64,000 nucleotides of DNA from Climacium dendroides (taxonomy: Eukaryota; Streptophyta; Bryopsida; Hypnales; Climaciaceae), in the NCBI GenBank assembly GCA_950106755.1, contig OX467083.1:22749029-22813028 (forward strand). Direction: 5' to 3'. Below the pieces are notes generated by a model. The model was given only the letters and a program-made list of their open reading frames with translations. It ran no database searches and was not told where the DNA came from. Below, piece by piece: positions 11,209 through 23,147 of the stretch (within the stretch, counting starts at the first letter, position 1; each line of letters begins with the position of its first letter). A program made the translations under genes and the position numbers.

Positions 11209-12659
11209 GAATTTTGCGGAAAGCTGTTTAGCGCAATTGGTGTGTCAAATTCTCTAGCTGATCACTTCAGATAAGTGTTGACCTATCTTTGATCGCTGTC
11301 CAATCTCTTTTACACAATTGGCATTCATGATATGTTTCTCTAAAGCAGTCTAATGCTTTACGGAAAGGCAGAAATTGGTCTGGGAAGGGTAATGCTGTTC
11401 ATGGATTGATGTATACTACTTGAACTCAGCCTGTAAATAGAAACTTGAAATCAGTGCTACATTGCACTACTGAGTTGTGGCATCAAGTGGAACTCGAACA
11501 ATTTTCCTTACTTACACAGAAATTGTGACCATCTATGGCAAAGTGCATGGTTATGATTGGGAAGTGTTTTTCAGTCCTAAACATGGATGAATGTAGAAAT
11601 ACAGTGCTTCACCAAATTGAGTGATCACCATCCCAACACTTTCTCAAAGAAAGCCCTGGTTTGGAAGAGTGGGAGATGAATTCATTCATCATTCACTATG
11701 TGGGAAGAATGTTCCTGGAATTGCCACAGTGGCTACCTCTGGCAGTGAGGAGAGAACAAACCACGAAAAAATTGTGGTCTTTTCGGGATAGATAAATTGA
11801 ATGCTGATGTCATTGTCAGTTTGTTTCATGGATTTGGTTTCTTCTCCGTAGAGCACTATATTTTGGAGGGCGCAAAATATTCCCTCACCCCTATTCTCTT
11901 ATCTGGTTTGTCTTTGACGAGACTCACAAAATCCAGTCTCCTGATTGTGGGCCATTGTGAGAGCCTGAATCAGGTGAAGAATTGGTAACTTGGAGTGTTG
12001 GAGCAAGGTCAACTCAGGTTTGTAAAATTATATATGCAGACCAGACATAAATACAGAAGAAGTGTACACCACACAACTCTCAACATAGATAGTTGCAAGG
12101 CAACATAAGACGGACAAAAAGTGTATCAGATGCTTCTGGAATGTATCTGGGAAGTCTGAAACTGGCACAGATTGCAGAATGAAAGGGAATTTAAAGAATG
12201 AGAGCTCCTTGACCTGTCTAAGAGAAACTCAAGTCTAAAAGATTACCAGCTTACCTGGGCAATGCACTATGACAACCCTTTCTGTAGGAATAACACTACA
12301 ATGCTATATTGTAAGCCCTCTAACATTTCACAAAAGGAGCCCTAAAGCCTTCTCTACCATACTTGTTGCTCGTAAATTCAGTGAGCAACGATGTGACGTA
12401 CAGTTTCCGTGGGGCGGTCATCCCGGCCTTGTTATAACGCATAGCACAACAAATGAAACTTTGTTCCTGCGATTATTACCTGCATTAATTGAGCAAATTA
12501 GAAACAGACGACGATACTCTATTGAGCGTATGCAGAAACAAAGTCTTCGTCAAAATATCGGGTCACCAGTACGAAAATAGAGCCTTTCAACATGGAGAGA
12601 AAAAACAGATGGACTAAAGGAAAGCAATGCCACTCATGCATCCATCACAAACCTGTTTT
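11209..12659. other. convergent intergenic region, 3' UTRs of RRP43 and DPM2
   Basis: This region lies between the stop codons of two convergent genes and has mixed base composition. It should hold both 3' UTRs. A 103-codon open frame at 12269-12580 has no recognisable domain and overlaps the expected DPM2 3' UTR on the other strand, so I do not call it. No repeat structure was seen. Confidence 0.5.
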
Positions 12660-13374
12660 TCAGCTCGTCTTTGGTCTTGCTTTGGCCTTCGTCTGGCTGG
12701 ATCGCACCATAACGACTCCAACAAAAACAAGCACGAAACAGACGAGTGCCGCAAGGGCTATCCCGGGAATAATGATGGCGTACTCACGCGCAGGGAAGTA
12801 ACTGTGCACAAAGTGATCCGAATCCACAAAAGGCTGCACACGTCAAGTCCCTTCATAAGAAAGTAGCTAATTACATACAAAGCATTCGTGTCGCCACATA
12901 GTTGGTGAGAAGCACCTATAGGAGGAGCCAACGTATGGAGTACGCTGAACTCCCCTGAGCACGAATAGAAAAAGAAAACGACGTCACACTTTTCAATTGC
13001 CCTGTTGAAGAACGGCAGGACTTGAATAAGATGCAAAACAAGAATCGAAAGTGAAAGTAGCTGATTAGAATGTAGCTACTTACATACAAAGCATTTGTGA
13101 AGCTAAGGATAGTGCAGAATAGATAGTGAGAAACATTTGCACGAGTCACTGCGTGGAGTATATTTCATCGTAAAAGTTATTTGAGCTCGAATCGAATAAG
13201 AAAATCAGGCCACGCTCATCAATCGCCAATTCAAAAACGTAAACCTTTGAGAAGATGCAAAATAAGAATCGAAAGTGCGCTTACCGTGATGATGACCCAG
13301 AACGTATAGTAGGCAAAGAGTGTGCTACTGAAGAGCAACAACAGGAAACCAATCGCACGATCTCCGAGGTCCAT
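12660..13374 (-). CDS. DPM2: dolichol-phosphate mannosyltransferase subunit 2, 2 exons, 87 aa
   Basis: Exon 1 (13285-13374) encodes MDLGDRAIGF, a Leu-rich membrane segment and AYYTFWVIIT. Exon 2 (12660-12833) encodes PFVDSDHFVHSYFPAREYAI, a second hydrophobic helix of about 22 residues and a basic tail ending KARPKTS. The length (84-87 aa in the family), the two membrane spans, the F-x-x-Y-T-x-W-V motif and the H-x-(Y/F)-F-(L/P)-x-(R)-x-Y-A block fit DPM2. DPM2 is the small ER-membrane subunit that stabilises dolichol-phosphate-mannose synthase, which supplies mannose for N-glycans and GPI anchors. The gene is too small to stand out as an open frame. A 5' UTR intron is likely: an acceptor TTTTCAG lies at about 13399 and a donor ACTAG|GTGAGTG at about 14279. 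Exon borders are GT/AG and in phase. Confidence 0.92.
12862..13284. repeat. direct duplication forming the DPM2 intron
   Basis: The single coding intron of DPM2 holds two diverged copies of an about 200-bp unit. Both start with TAGCTA(A/C)TTACATACAAAG (12864 and 13074) and end with GATGCAAAA(C/T)AAGAATCGAA followed by AGTG (about 13028-13052 and 13254-13277). The right-hand copy runs up to the splice donor. Confidence 0.75.
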
Positions 13375-14480
13375 TCCGACGATCTCGCCCTTGCGACTGA
13401 AAATTTCAGCACAACAAAGCCATGCGATAATCAAGGAAGAAATTAATTGCGTTTCAGTGCGTCCTTCCAGAGAAATTTGTTGAATGTCTTGGAAATCCTG
13501 CGGGCAAGGTTGAAGCCCTGAACCCTAACTCGGAAGATAGTCAACACGAAACACGAATACTACGCTGAATTTCCTCCTCCGGGTCTTCTACAATACAAAT
13601 AAAACCTCCACTTCTGATCGTCAAATTACTAAATTGTCTTCATAGGTCTGTCGTTAATTGATTTATTTCCCCGCAGCTTCGACACCTGACTTCAGTTCTT
13701 CCATAAAATCGCATTCTTCAATATTTGACCTAATGTGAGCTATGCCCTGAATTTAAGAATTTAATACAATGGAGTAATCCTTTGACTCATATAGTTTTCA
13801 ACCCTATTAGCGCACTAATATGGTGTCCAGAATACAGTTTCCGATTGCTCACTTATCTCTTGCACGGCACTATACGCCTAAACAACATTTCCAAACGAAA
13901 TGCAGAGCAAATTTTCTGTGAATATTTCCGCTAAAATTCAAACTGCAATATTCCAAATAGTCAATTCCAATGAGGAAGGAAACGAAATAAACCAGAACCG
14001 TAGCATCTTCTCGCAATTCCCATCAAGAAAGCAAGGAGAGCAGTCCCGAAAAAACCTAACTCCAACAAGAAGTAATTGCAGCCCTCACTGGAAATGAGTG
14101 ACCCTAATGCAGAGCTAAACACTTCTACTTGGTGCACCTACGAACTCACTCAAATGCACAAAGGCGCTCCTATCTTCTAACTGACTTCATATCAGCTCTG
14201 CTAGTCATGAAAACTCGATATTTGCATATGAAATACCAGATCGAAATCGTAACCCTAATCAAACAATGAAAACACTCACCTAGTCTGTCATCCCAGGCTG
14301 CCAATGCTCCACAGAAATACTAAAAAATTCTTCGCCTCGTGAATTAATGCAATCTCGCCGCGCTAGTCCAAACGAACTCCAACACCACAGCACGCGCAAC
14401 CAAAAAATCGCCCGACTGGTTCAAAAGAAGCTCAAAATGAACGCGCCAAAAGGACGATCGTGAAACATTCAAGACGATCG
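13375..14480 (-). promoter_or_regulatory. DPM2 5' UTR intron and upstream region
   Basis: By splice signals, 13375-13398 is the 3' end of the 5' UTR, about 13399-14279 a leader intron, and about 14280-14480 the first noncoding exon, with GC-richer sequence (GCGCGTTC, TAGCGCGGCG). This is an inference from a strong donor and acceptor pair. A 65-codon open frame at 13900-14097 is not convincing. Confidence 0.45.
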
Positions 14481-15472
14481 CGAAACGGGGAATCAGAGAA
14501 TCCAAAAACAACAGGATCAAGGAGCGAGGATGGTAAGCAAAAGATCGAGACGATTCAGGAAAAAGAGGGTTACGTTAGGGCTAGAACAGTAATTACTAAG
14601 CTTACTTCTACTACAGTACTCGCTTCCTCTTGTGCTTGTTGGCCAGTCTGATTGACACCCTCTGAAAACCCTTAAAGCCCTGGTAGACTTATACCCGGAA
14701 CCGGATCAGTCGGTCACCGGCGCCGTCGATGAATGACAAAGAAGCTCTGCATGTAGTGCAACTATTCATCCTTCAAATTTGGTGTGAAGGTCTTCTGTAG
14801 TTCTATAGCAGTATGTCCTCAATGAATGCTTTTTCATTTTTTTAAGCCAACAATTCACATGGTACCTAAATGGATGATTTCCACGGTGACCGGCTCATCG
14901 TTTAAGGGTTAAGATGAAGACGTCTAATCAACAAATAATAAACTATGTATGGTCTAACTAGATTTACATTCTAAAATGACTAATATGTCTATAAATTATT
15001 ACAATTTAGATACTATTGGTTTTAAGTCTTTCTTCCTTAAATGACAAATATATTATAGAAATTGGTTTGGGTTTGAATCTGCTCTTGTACCATAGTAATC
15101 TTACTTACACCAATTTATAACTAATATTCCTACACTTAGACTTATACCCTTGTATGCAATTCCTATACATAACTTAATCTATTTATCACGCATTTGGCAC
15201 TTGTAATCATCACTAATTACACTTGAGCATATTCATTGTTACTTAGTATAAATTATTGTTTTTGAATTTAATTGGTAACTATAAGAAGATTCCAATGTAC
15301 TTTAGCATGCATTCTTTGGATAATATTTGAATAAGTTATGAAATTTTTATGTATTAACTCCAAGTGTACAAATAACCAACACTAGAGTATCCGTTTTTGG
15401 ATTGTGTACATCTATTTTTTTGTGATGCATTTTGATTTAAATGTAGATGTTGCATTTTGAACAATGTTGGTA
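14481..15472. other. intergenic spacer, AT-rich from 14.8 kb
   Basis: A short GC-balanced segment (14.5-14.75 kb) may be promoter sequence of the leftward DPM2 gene. The rest is AT-rich and I see no gene or repeat in it. Confidence 0.4.
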
Positions 15473-16019
15473 CTCCCTCCATCCCAAAATGATCTTTCTG
15501 TTGGCCTTAATTTTTTGTCCCAAAATGATCTTCCTGTTGCACTTTGTATAGGTCAATTGTCGCTTTTGATTGCTTTTGGAACTAGCAAAACAACTTTAAA
15601 TAGTAGTTCTCCCTCCATTTATGGAATCATCAATCAAAAAACAAATTAAATGATTGGAGGGATCAATCAACATTGTTTGCTCTTATTTTTTGCATCCCAA
15701 TTGAAAGAAATAAAGCCTTGGGAGGCAAAATAGAGGTCCAAATATAGCCTTGGGCACATACTAAATGCCCATAAAATGAAAACCTCACACTCAACAATTA
15801 AATGTCCACTGATGCTCTTTGAAAATGCCTCCAAAATTTCACTTTAATTTCAATATTCCAAAACTACACTTTAAAAAGGGCTATGAAGCTCAAACTTTCT
15901 TGGATGCAAAGAGTGCACCAAATCCTACTTACATTGTGAAACAAGTCTTGAAAATGTTATTTTTAGCCTTAATCTAGAACATTTTGTCCAACATGAAGAT
16001 CATTTGGAGACAGAGGTAG
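15473..16019. mobile_element. Stowaway-like MITE with a nested palindrome
   Basis: It begins TA|CTCCCTCCATCCCAAAATGA and ends, inverted, TA|CTACCTCTGTCTCCAAATGA, each followed by a TCTT(T/C)...GTTGG match. CTCCCTCC ends with TA flanks are the hallmark of Stowaway (Tc1/mariner-derived) MITEs. A second CTCCCTCCATTTATGG start at about 15610 with an inverted partner GATTGGAGGGATC at about 15652 marks a small nested palindrome. No coding capacity. Confidence 0.75.
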
Positions 16020-16238
16020 TAATAGACAAATACACCTTACTTCCATCAATGTATGGCAATCCCCCTTTGAAATTGCTACTATATAATGCAAGGAAAACCA
16101 AATAAACTATAAAGAAATAAAACTTAAGCCCTAAGCCATTTCAACACTTGCCATTTCAAAGCAAATGGACATCAATTAAAAGGAGAAGCACCTAATTGCA
16201 ACACCTTTTGTTCTTCAACATCTAAAAAATGGCCTTAA

Positions 16239-16732
16239 CTCCTTAAAGATCAAGCATTCAAATTTTGAACAACAAATAAATACAAGCACATCCCAAATTC
16301 TCAAAAATACATTTTTTTCATCCATCAATTTGTTTGAAGATTCTTATGTTAGTTCTTTGATATTTCTACGGTATAAATTTTGAAGACTTTGCTTTGCAAA
16401 TATTCTATAATTCAAAGGATATTTGATAGGTTTGGCTTCAAAAATTGACTTTTTCAATTCCAAAAATGATCCTTCAATAAAGATTTGAATGAAAAAGTAA
16501 AACATAAATCTTCAAAAATTACTATAAATAGAACTTAATAATTTGAATTTACAATAAAATAAAATCTTGTGAAAATGACAAATTAATATAAACTAGTTGA
16601 TCTAACTATAGAGAGAGATCATATGTTACAACTATTGTTTGATAAGTATCATGAAACTATTTTTTTAAGTTGCATTTTATAATACATCTTCACAATCTTG
16701 GAAATTTGAACTACCCCTTGGTCCTTATTGGG
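16239..16732 (-). mobile_element. TTAA-flanked non-autonomous transposon, family D copy
   Basis: A 494-bp element with TTAA on each side (16235-16238 and 16733-16736). The left end reads CTCCTTAAAGATCAAGCATT and the right end, inverted, CCCAATAAGGACCAAGGGGT. The body is a diverged inverse copy of the elements at 41224-41797 and 46552-47316 (shared features: CAAATTTTGAAC near one end and AGATTC..GTTTG, CTTTGCTTTGCAAAT inside). No open frame. Confidence 0.7.
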
Positions 16733-16736
16733 TTAA

Positions 16737-17897
16737 ATGAACACTTCCATGACTCAAAACCACAACTTTTCAAAAGCAACAATTAGAATTGAGAATTCTT
16801 TTGAATCAATCAATGAAAGTTGAGACATTTTGTACTTCACGAGTATTCAATCCAAGGGGAGGCTAGGATTTTGTATAGGGTTAATATTTCTCAAATTTTC
16901 AAAATATCACAAAAAATAAAAGAGCCTCAAAAAATCACAAAACCACTTGGTGCATCTTTCTTGAATTTGCTAACAATCTCATTACTACGTATTTTTTTTG
17001 GATTATTTGACCTTTGAGGTAGTGGCATTAGAAAAGTGTCACTATTAGGTGTGGTTATCTTAGTATGGAATTCATTTCCAGGGAACACTTCTTGATGTAA
17101 GAATTTTGTTGCACTATAAAGGAATGTTGGCTCTTGGTGTTAAAGGGTGTCGTTCCTGAGGGTCGCAGGAATGAATATAGACCTACATCTGGACCAGATT
17201 CATATTGCAAACATCACCCCTTCAAGTGTGGATACACCTTTTAAGTCTAAATTCAAGAGCTGTGATGGATTGGGGTTCACTCCAGGATGAGCCTCATTCT
17301 GGTATGGAACAAAGCTGCAGAATTGGATTAGTGGAAGAGTAGAGCAAAGGAGAGCTCCTCTCCACTCCATACTTCAGTTGTTTCGCAACAATGAACAATT
17401 CCTGCCACTGCAGGAATTGGCGTTGTTTCTCACCACAAATTGTAGTGATAGAATTTCAAACGTAGCTGAGAGCTTGGTCACATAATCCAAAATTCTCCAC
17501 TCTTGTCGCTACGTGGATTGAAGCGATTCATCCATTTCTGCAATGGTTCGTGAACTTTGGACGAATTATCCTTGGCGTGGGTTCTTAGACAATTAGCCTT
17601 CTTAATAGAATGCAGTAGCACATTGACGCCCATTGCTATCTTCGAATAGAGAATCATTCGGTACTAGAAAATGAAATCGCGTGCACAAGTGAAGTGTGAC
17701 TAAATTTCCGATTTCTATTCTCCGCAAGAAAGTAACAATACATGCACAAAACATCGGCTACAAAGGTCAGCCAAAACTGAAATAATAGTACAATAGCCTC
17801 CATTCTCACTACAAAAAGCTCCTGACGAAGAAGCGTGTGCAGAGAGGGGCCTGATATCTCGACTAGTAAATGGACTTGCAGCAACTAGGCTAAGTAC
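16737..17897. other. spacer and PsbS 3' UTR
   Basis: AT-rich to about 17.0 kb, then mixed composition. The part next to 17898 should be the PsbS 3' UTR. I saw no gene or clear repeat. Confidence 0.4.
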
Positions 17898-19428
17898 TTA
17901 ATCTTCGATATCGTCATCGTTGACGAACTTGCCAGTGCCGGGGTTGAGGGCAGCGAACAGGAAGAAGATGACATTGAACAAGATAAGAGGCTCGATTTCG
18001 TTGATGGGCACGCCCGTCTCGAAGTTGAGCTGCGCCAAAGTGCCCTTGCCCGTCACGATCTCGCCGATGATGGAGAACGCAATACCCAGCTGCGCCAGAC
18101 GACCCACGAACAGCTCGTTGTTCTTGGTGAACCCGAACACGGGACCTGCACCGACACATCCAGGAGTGCCAAGCAGGAATTGATCAGGATCGAATGTCAC
18201 CAAAATAAATCTCGAAACATTAGAAGAAATGCCATAGCAAGATCAAATGTCACGAACCTATCTAAATTGACTGCCAGGTGGGGAATTCAAATGAAACTCG
18301 CGAACCAAATCAATGTGCATTTGGAGGTTTGTTCTACCGACACGAAGATGACGACGAAGAGGCGAGCAACGAAGAGGTGTGAAAAAGACGTGAAGCTCAA
18401 AAACCAAAGAGACACTACGTGCGCTAGCTTACCCTTCTCGTTCAAGCCCAAAGAGCCCTTGACGCCCTTGCCAGGCTTGATGATGGCTCTGTCGATCCCC
18501 GTCACGGGGGCGTCGTCCACAAACTTGCCCCGGTCGCCCAACGCCCCGATGGCGCCCAAGAGCGTGAACAGAATGAAGAAGAGCAACAGCGGCTCCGTCT
18601 CCGTCAAAGGAATGCCCGTCTCGAAGTCGAATTGCGCCAAAGTGCCCTTCCCCGTCAACGCTTCGCCCAGAATGGAGGCCTACATGACCCCCACATCCAT
18701 CAAAAAACACATCACATGCCATTCCATGGACTCCAACCAGGGATCCAACAACGCCATTTCACTAATTCCATCAATAATAACTTCATCAAACAAAAGTAGA
18801 TGAAAATCTTGCATAGCATCCCAATATTGCATCCCAACATTGCAATGTAGTCCTAAGTTGCAGTTGACCGCTTACAGCAAATCCAAGCATTGCCACTCGC
18901 CCAACGAAGAGCTCATTTGCCTTCGTAAATCCAATGCCTCCCGAAGTCCCGAAAATCCCGTCCTCCCCTTTCCCTGACCCCTGCAACGTACCGAAGCCAT
19001 CACGAATCGCATCAATAACCATTCCACAGCAGCATACAGGCATCGATTCCACGATCGGAATACACTGGCACCCCGTAGTACATCGATAAGCATCCCCCAC
19101 TAGCTCAGCCATTGCTACATATGTCCCCACAATTGTAACCCCACAAACAATCCCTTCCCTTCCCTTCCCTGCAACGATACATCGGCTGTACTCACATCCA
19201 TACCTTCTTCGGAACTGGCGTCTTCGCCTTCGCCTTGTTCGATCCAAACAATGCGAACGTCTTCACAGCAACGCCGGCATGCCTCCGATCGGCAGTGATC
19301 CTGGTGAAGCCCAGGCCAGCTGGCATGGCCACTTGACGCACGGCAGCAAGCTCCTGATGAGGCTGCTGCACATGTCGGAGGCCGCCAACTGCAACCCCAA
19401 CTCTGGAAATCAATGCAGCTTGCGCCAT
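17898..19428 (-). CDS. PSBS: photosystem II 22 kDa protein PsbS, 4 exons, 274 aa
   Basis: Exons (minus): 19204-19428, 18876-18980, 18433-18679, 17898-18145, with GT/AG borders and consistent phases. PsbS is the thylakoid-membrane pH sensor that triggers energy-dependent non-photochemical quenching. Exon 1 encodes a transit peptide of about 65 residues and a Lys/Pro linker. The mature protein shows the family's internal duplication of two helix pairs: GIGFTKANELFVGRVAMLGF, LGEALTGKGTLAQ, ETGIPLTETEPLLLF, then after GALGDRGKFVDD a second set GFTKNNELFVGRLAQLGIAF, IGEIVTGKGTLAQ, ETGVPINEIEPLILF. The stroma- and lumen-side acidic residues include the paired glutamates in E-x-E-P (137/139 and 242/244), where the pH-sensing Glu of each half is expected. 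The length equals the plant family (265-276 aa). All key residues are intact, so the gene looks functional. Confidence 0.97.
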
Positions 19429-19958
19429 AGCCACGAAAATCACTTGCAAGGCGAGTAGGGGATGCACGAGGTCACGAATTCGAAATGGAGGGGAGAGCGA
19501 TCGGAGCTGAGAGATGGGACTTGGGTTGTGAGGGTAGCAGCTCTGGCTCTGGCCATGGGTGAAGTAGGTTTCGCATGGGTTGATCCTGGGCCACAGACGT
19601 AAGCGATCGGACGGGGGCAGGATGAGATAGGTGGAGGAAGGAGAGTCACACGCTGCATCTGCGGCTGCAGAAGGGGCGATCGGACTGCGGGGGGAATGAT
19701 GATTTCAGTTCGGACAAAGAGTGCAGACAGGAATCCAGTTCAACGCTTTCTAACTTTTCGATTCTATTTGGGGAATGGGGGCCTTCCTTTCGGGATTGGG
19801 TCAAGGCCTGGGCTCCCAATCTCCAGGCGCTCTTTGCCTGAGCCCGCGTGGCTCAAACCTGTTTTTCACACATTTTCAATCCACGGGATAAATCATTATG
19901 GCAGGACCACCACAAGGGTCAAGGGTAGTCACACCTTCTTCACTCCACGTTCAATTAA
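19429..19958 (-). promoter_or_regulatory. PsbS upstream region
   Basis: This is mixed-composition sequence just upstream of the PsbS start, presumably 5' UTR and promoter. An in-frame ATG 39 bases upstream would add 13 residues; I chose MAQAALI because PsbS precursors start Met-Ala-Gln. No divergent gene was seen on the plus strand. Confidence 0.45.
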
Positions 19959-20595
19959 CTCCTAAATGCCCAAAGCCTGCTTTGAACTTCTTGGAATTTG
20001 CTCTAAATTGAACAAAACATCAACATTTTGATAAGTTGCATCAATTCTTTTGGATTTGTAGCCATACAAATTCAAACTAGACATGTTAAAGATCTCATAG
20101 GAAAAGAAAACACAACAATATCACTTATGGAGTGAAAGATTATAATGTTTGACCATGAAGGTGTTAAAACTATGAAAATCTTTCAACTCTCTTTTTGCAT
20201 GTCAAATCTACAAAGTTGGTGACCAAAAAAATATGAGGTTACAGGGCCTAACATGTATAACCCCAATCAATTTATGGCTTCTTAAAATCTACTCTAAAAT
20301 ATTTTTAAATGAATTTTGAATGTGATTTTTTTTCCCAAGATCTAGTGTATTTAAGGCTCATTTCCAAGAGCTCTCAACACTACGGGAAGTCTAGATTGTA
20401 ATGAGTACCCTTGCACAAAGTCGTGAATAGAAAAATCACTATCATTTATTTTCAAGATCGGATTTTTGATGCTAAAATTAGACTTCAAGGAGAACTTTTC
20501 AAAAATATAAACTACTAAAAATAGCAATTTGGCTAGATTTTATTTAGCTTCAAAGTTTTGCAAACACCAAATTTTGGTGCCTTAGACCACTACTA
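19959..20595 (+). mobile_element. TTAA-flanked element, family A, copy 1 (3' end degraded)
   Basis: It starts after TTAA (19955-19958) with CTCCTAAATGCCCAAAGCCT and matches the copy at 21069-21705 over almost its full length. Shared segments include GAATTTGCTCTAAATTGAAC (allowing one change), CCCCAATCAATTTATGGCTT and CTCATTTCCAAGAGC. The right terminal repeat is not preserved. A fragment repeating CCCCAATCAATTTATGGCTT recurs at about 20670. No open frame of note. Confidence 0.65.
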
Positions 20596-21068
20596 GAAAA
20601 TTTAGTTTTTCTATTGTTTTGGTCACGTTGATCCGGTCAAAATCTGACAGAAATCTGTTGAAACATATATAACCCCAATCAATTTATGGCTTCTTAAAAT
20701 CTTGAAGAATTTTTGCTTCTCGGAGAAGGTGTAACTACCCCTACAGTTAACCACTTCAAATAGCAACACCCATAACCGTTAATTTAAGGGGTTTGGACAT
20801 GATGTCTAGTAATATGCATCCAACAAATTATTGGACCCTACTAGCAAGAGAAATTCATGTACATTTTCAAATGTATTATGTGGACAATGTGAGAATAAGT
20901 TGTGAATTTTTAAAGAGTCAACTATACATGCACCTAATACCAACACTAGGTCTAATATTTAGATGTAGTACATCCTTGCAATCACGTCTATTCAATTCCC
21001 AAGACTTTTTAAGGTTTTAGAGGTGATAGTTATGGGTACAATGATGGTTATAGGTACTATTACCCTAA

Positions 21069-21705
21069 CCCCTAAATGTCCAAGGCCTTTTTGAGCTTCT
21101 AGAAATTTGCTCTAAATTGAACAAAAGCCTAATATTTTTATAAGTTGTATTGATTTTTTTTGAATTGTAACTAGACAAATTCAAACTAGACATGTTAAAA
21201 ATCAAGTAGGAAAAAAAAATGTTACTTATGGATTGAAAGATTATAATATTTGATGATGAGTGTGTTAAAACTACAAAAGTGTCTTGAAGTCTTTCAATAT
21301 TCTTTTCACATGCCAAATCTAAAATCTGGTCACCAAAAAAATATGAGGATAAAGAGTCTAACATACATAACCCCAATCAATTTATGGCTTCTCAAAATTT
21401 ATTCAACATTTTTTTCAAATGAATTTCTAATGTGATTTTTTCTCCAAAATTTAGTGTATTTGAGACTCATTTCCAAGAGCCCTCAACACTAGGGAAAGTC
21501 AAGATTGCAATGGATACCCTTGCACAAATTCTTGAATAGAATAATTATGATCGATCATTTTCAAAATCAAATTTCTGATGTTGAAACTAGACTTCAAAAA
21601 GAATTTTTTTAAAATAGAAACTATTAAAAGTAACAACTTGAATAGGTTTTATTTAACTTCAAAATATTATCAACATCCAAATTTAGTGCCTTGAATATTT
21701 AGGGG
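21069..21705 (+). mobile_element. TTAA-type element, family A, copy 2
   Basis: A 637-bp element whose ends read CCCCTAAATGTCCAAGGCC and, inverted, CCCCTAAATATTCAAGGCAC. It is flanked by CTAA on the left and TTAA on the right. A direct repeat of 19959-20595. Between the two copies (20.73-21.06 kb) lies another possible TA-type element, starting AGGTGTAACTACCCC, that I could not delimit firmly. Confidence 0.7.
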
Positions 21706-22413
21706 TTAAGTAATTCCACCCATGTTTTGGAATAGTGCAAAGCAATGTAAATTTTTTTAAATGTAGGAAGATAAAGATTACAAGGATTCCATTTCTTTTG
21801 GTAATTTTATGCCTTGATTTGAAATTACTACAAATTTTGAAAGCCTTGAGTTGGTTTGAATCCATATCTAACATTTAGAGTCTATCAATTATAATCATTC
21901 AAGAACTACTTTCTTGTTCACTACTACCTACTTTCTTGTTTATTTTAGGGTAGCTTTTGCCAACTTCCATAATGTAAACACTTCTTTGTGAGATAATATT
22001 AGGGAGAAACTACATCATAGAAGTAGCTTTGTTTTACTACCAAATTATAAGCAACCAAGAAGTACAAGGCAATGATAACTCTAGAAGGATGACACCTTTG
22101 TGATAGGTACTCAATAAAAAATGATTCAATTTTTGAACCACTAGGTGCATTATGCGCCCTTACAATAATAAAGAAAGTCATCTATTGGACATTTATTGTC
22201 CTTGGCATCTTTCCAAGGTTAAAATAAACTTTCCTTTTAAAAGTTAGAAAGTTGCCACTTCTAGTTTTCATAGGCCTTTGGGCCCTAAAATTTTGTTAAG
22301 ACAACAATTTTGATTACCTTCTTGCAAATATTATACACTTCCATGAAGAATTCTAGAATATGTTTTAACTTTTCTACATAATTTGGTCTATTCTCATACA
22401 AGTCCATCTTTAA

Positions 22414-23147
22414 CCCCTAAAGCACTAAATTGCATTTTTTTTTGGCAACATAGCAATTTCGGGCAATTCACTACAAATGAAATTTTTATTATTTTTTGCT
22501 AAAATTTTCACACAACATATACCCAAGAATTAGCTTCAAGGTCCAACAATTTTCATAACTTTTGACTACATGGTTAAAAAGTTATTGCACAATATGTCAT
22601 TTTCATTGCTTAGTAGGCAATTTGAGTAGCTCAAAAAACTTCTTTGATAATCACTTTAAAAAAAATAAAAATTTGAAATTGGTTCTTTAGATTTATATAT
22701 AAGTGGGAAGCTTTGAATCCTTCCATTTTGATTAATGACATGAAAGTTATGAGGAGTTTTAGTTTGCGAGTAGGTATAGAGTCTTTGAAAACCATCACTA
22801 TTTGCAAACTAAAACTCCTCATAACTTTCATCTCATTAATCAAAATGGAATGGTTCAAAGATTCCCACTTATATATAAATCTAAAGACCCACTTTCAAAT
22901 TTTTATTTTTTTTAAAGTGATTTTTAAAGAAGTTTTTTGAGTTGTCTGAACTGCTTGCCAAGCAATAAAAATGACATATCATGCAATAACTTTTTAACCA
23001 TGTAATCAAAAGTTATGAAAATTGTTGGGTCTTGAAGATACTCCTTGAATATATGTTGTGTGAAAATTTTAGTAGAAAAAAAAATCACTTGTAGTGAACT
23101 ATCTAAAATCACTATATTGTCAAAAACACAATTTTTACCTTTCGGGG
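22414..23147. mobile_element. 734-bp palindromic (foldback) element flanked by TTAA
   Basis: TTAA flanks both sides (22410-22413 and 23148-23151). The left arm starts CCCCTAAAGCACTAAATTGC; the right arm, inverted, CCCCGAAAGGTAAAAATTGT. The complementarity continues through the whole element to a short loop near 22770-22800. Examples are GTTATGAGGAGTTTTAGTTT at about 22747 versus AAACTAAAACTCCTCATAAC at about 22805, and ATAACTTTTGACTACATGG versus CCATGTAATCAAAAGTTAT. Each strand shows the same pseudo-open frame of about 75 codons, a by-product of the palindrome. The arms are diverged by base changes and small gaps. Confidence 0.85.

Noticed and set aside
12269..12580. 103-codon plus-strand open frame between RRP43 and DPM2
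   Set aside because: No domain and no splice context. It lies in the expected 3' UTR of DPM2 on the other strand.
18180..18803. 207-codon plus-strand open frame across PsbS
   Set aside because: It is antisense to PsbS exon 3 and introns and shows no domain. The minus-strand PsbS model explains the region.
22631..22940. Matching 75-codon open frames on both strands
   Set aside because: They are mirror images produced by the palindromic transposon, not genes.
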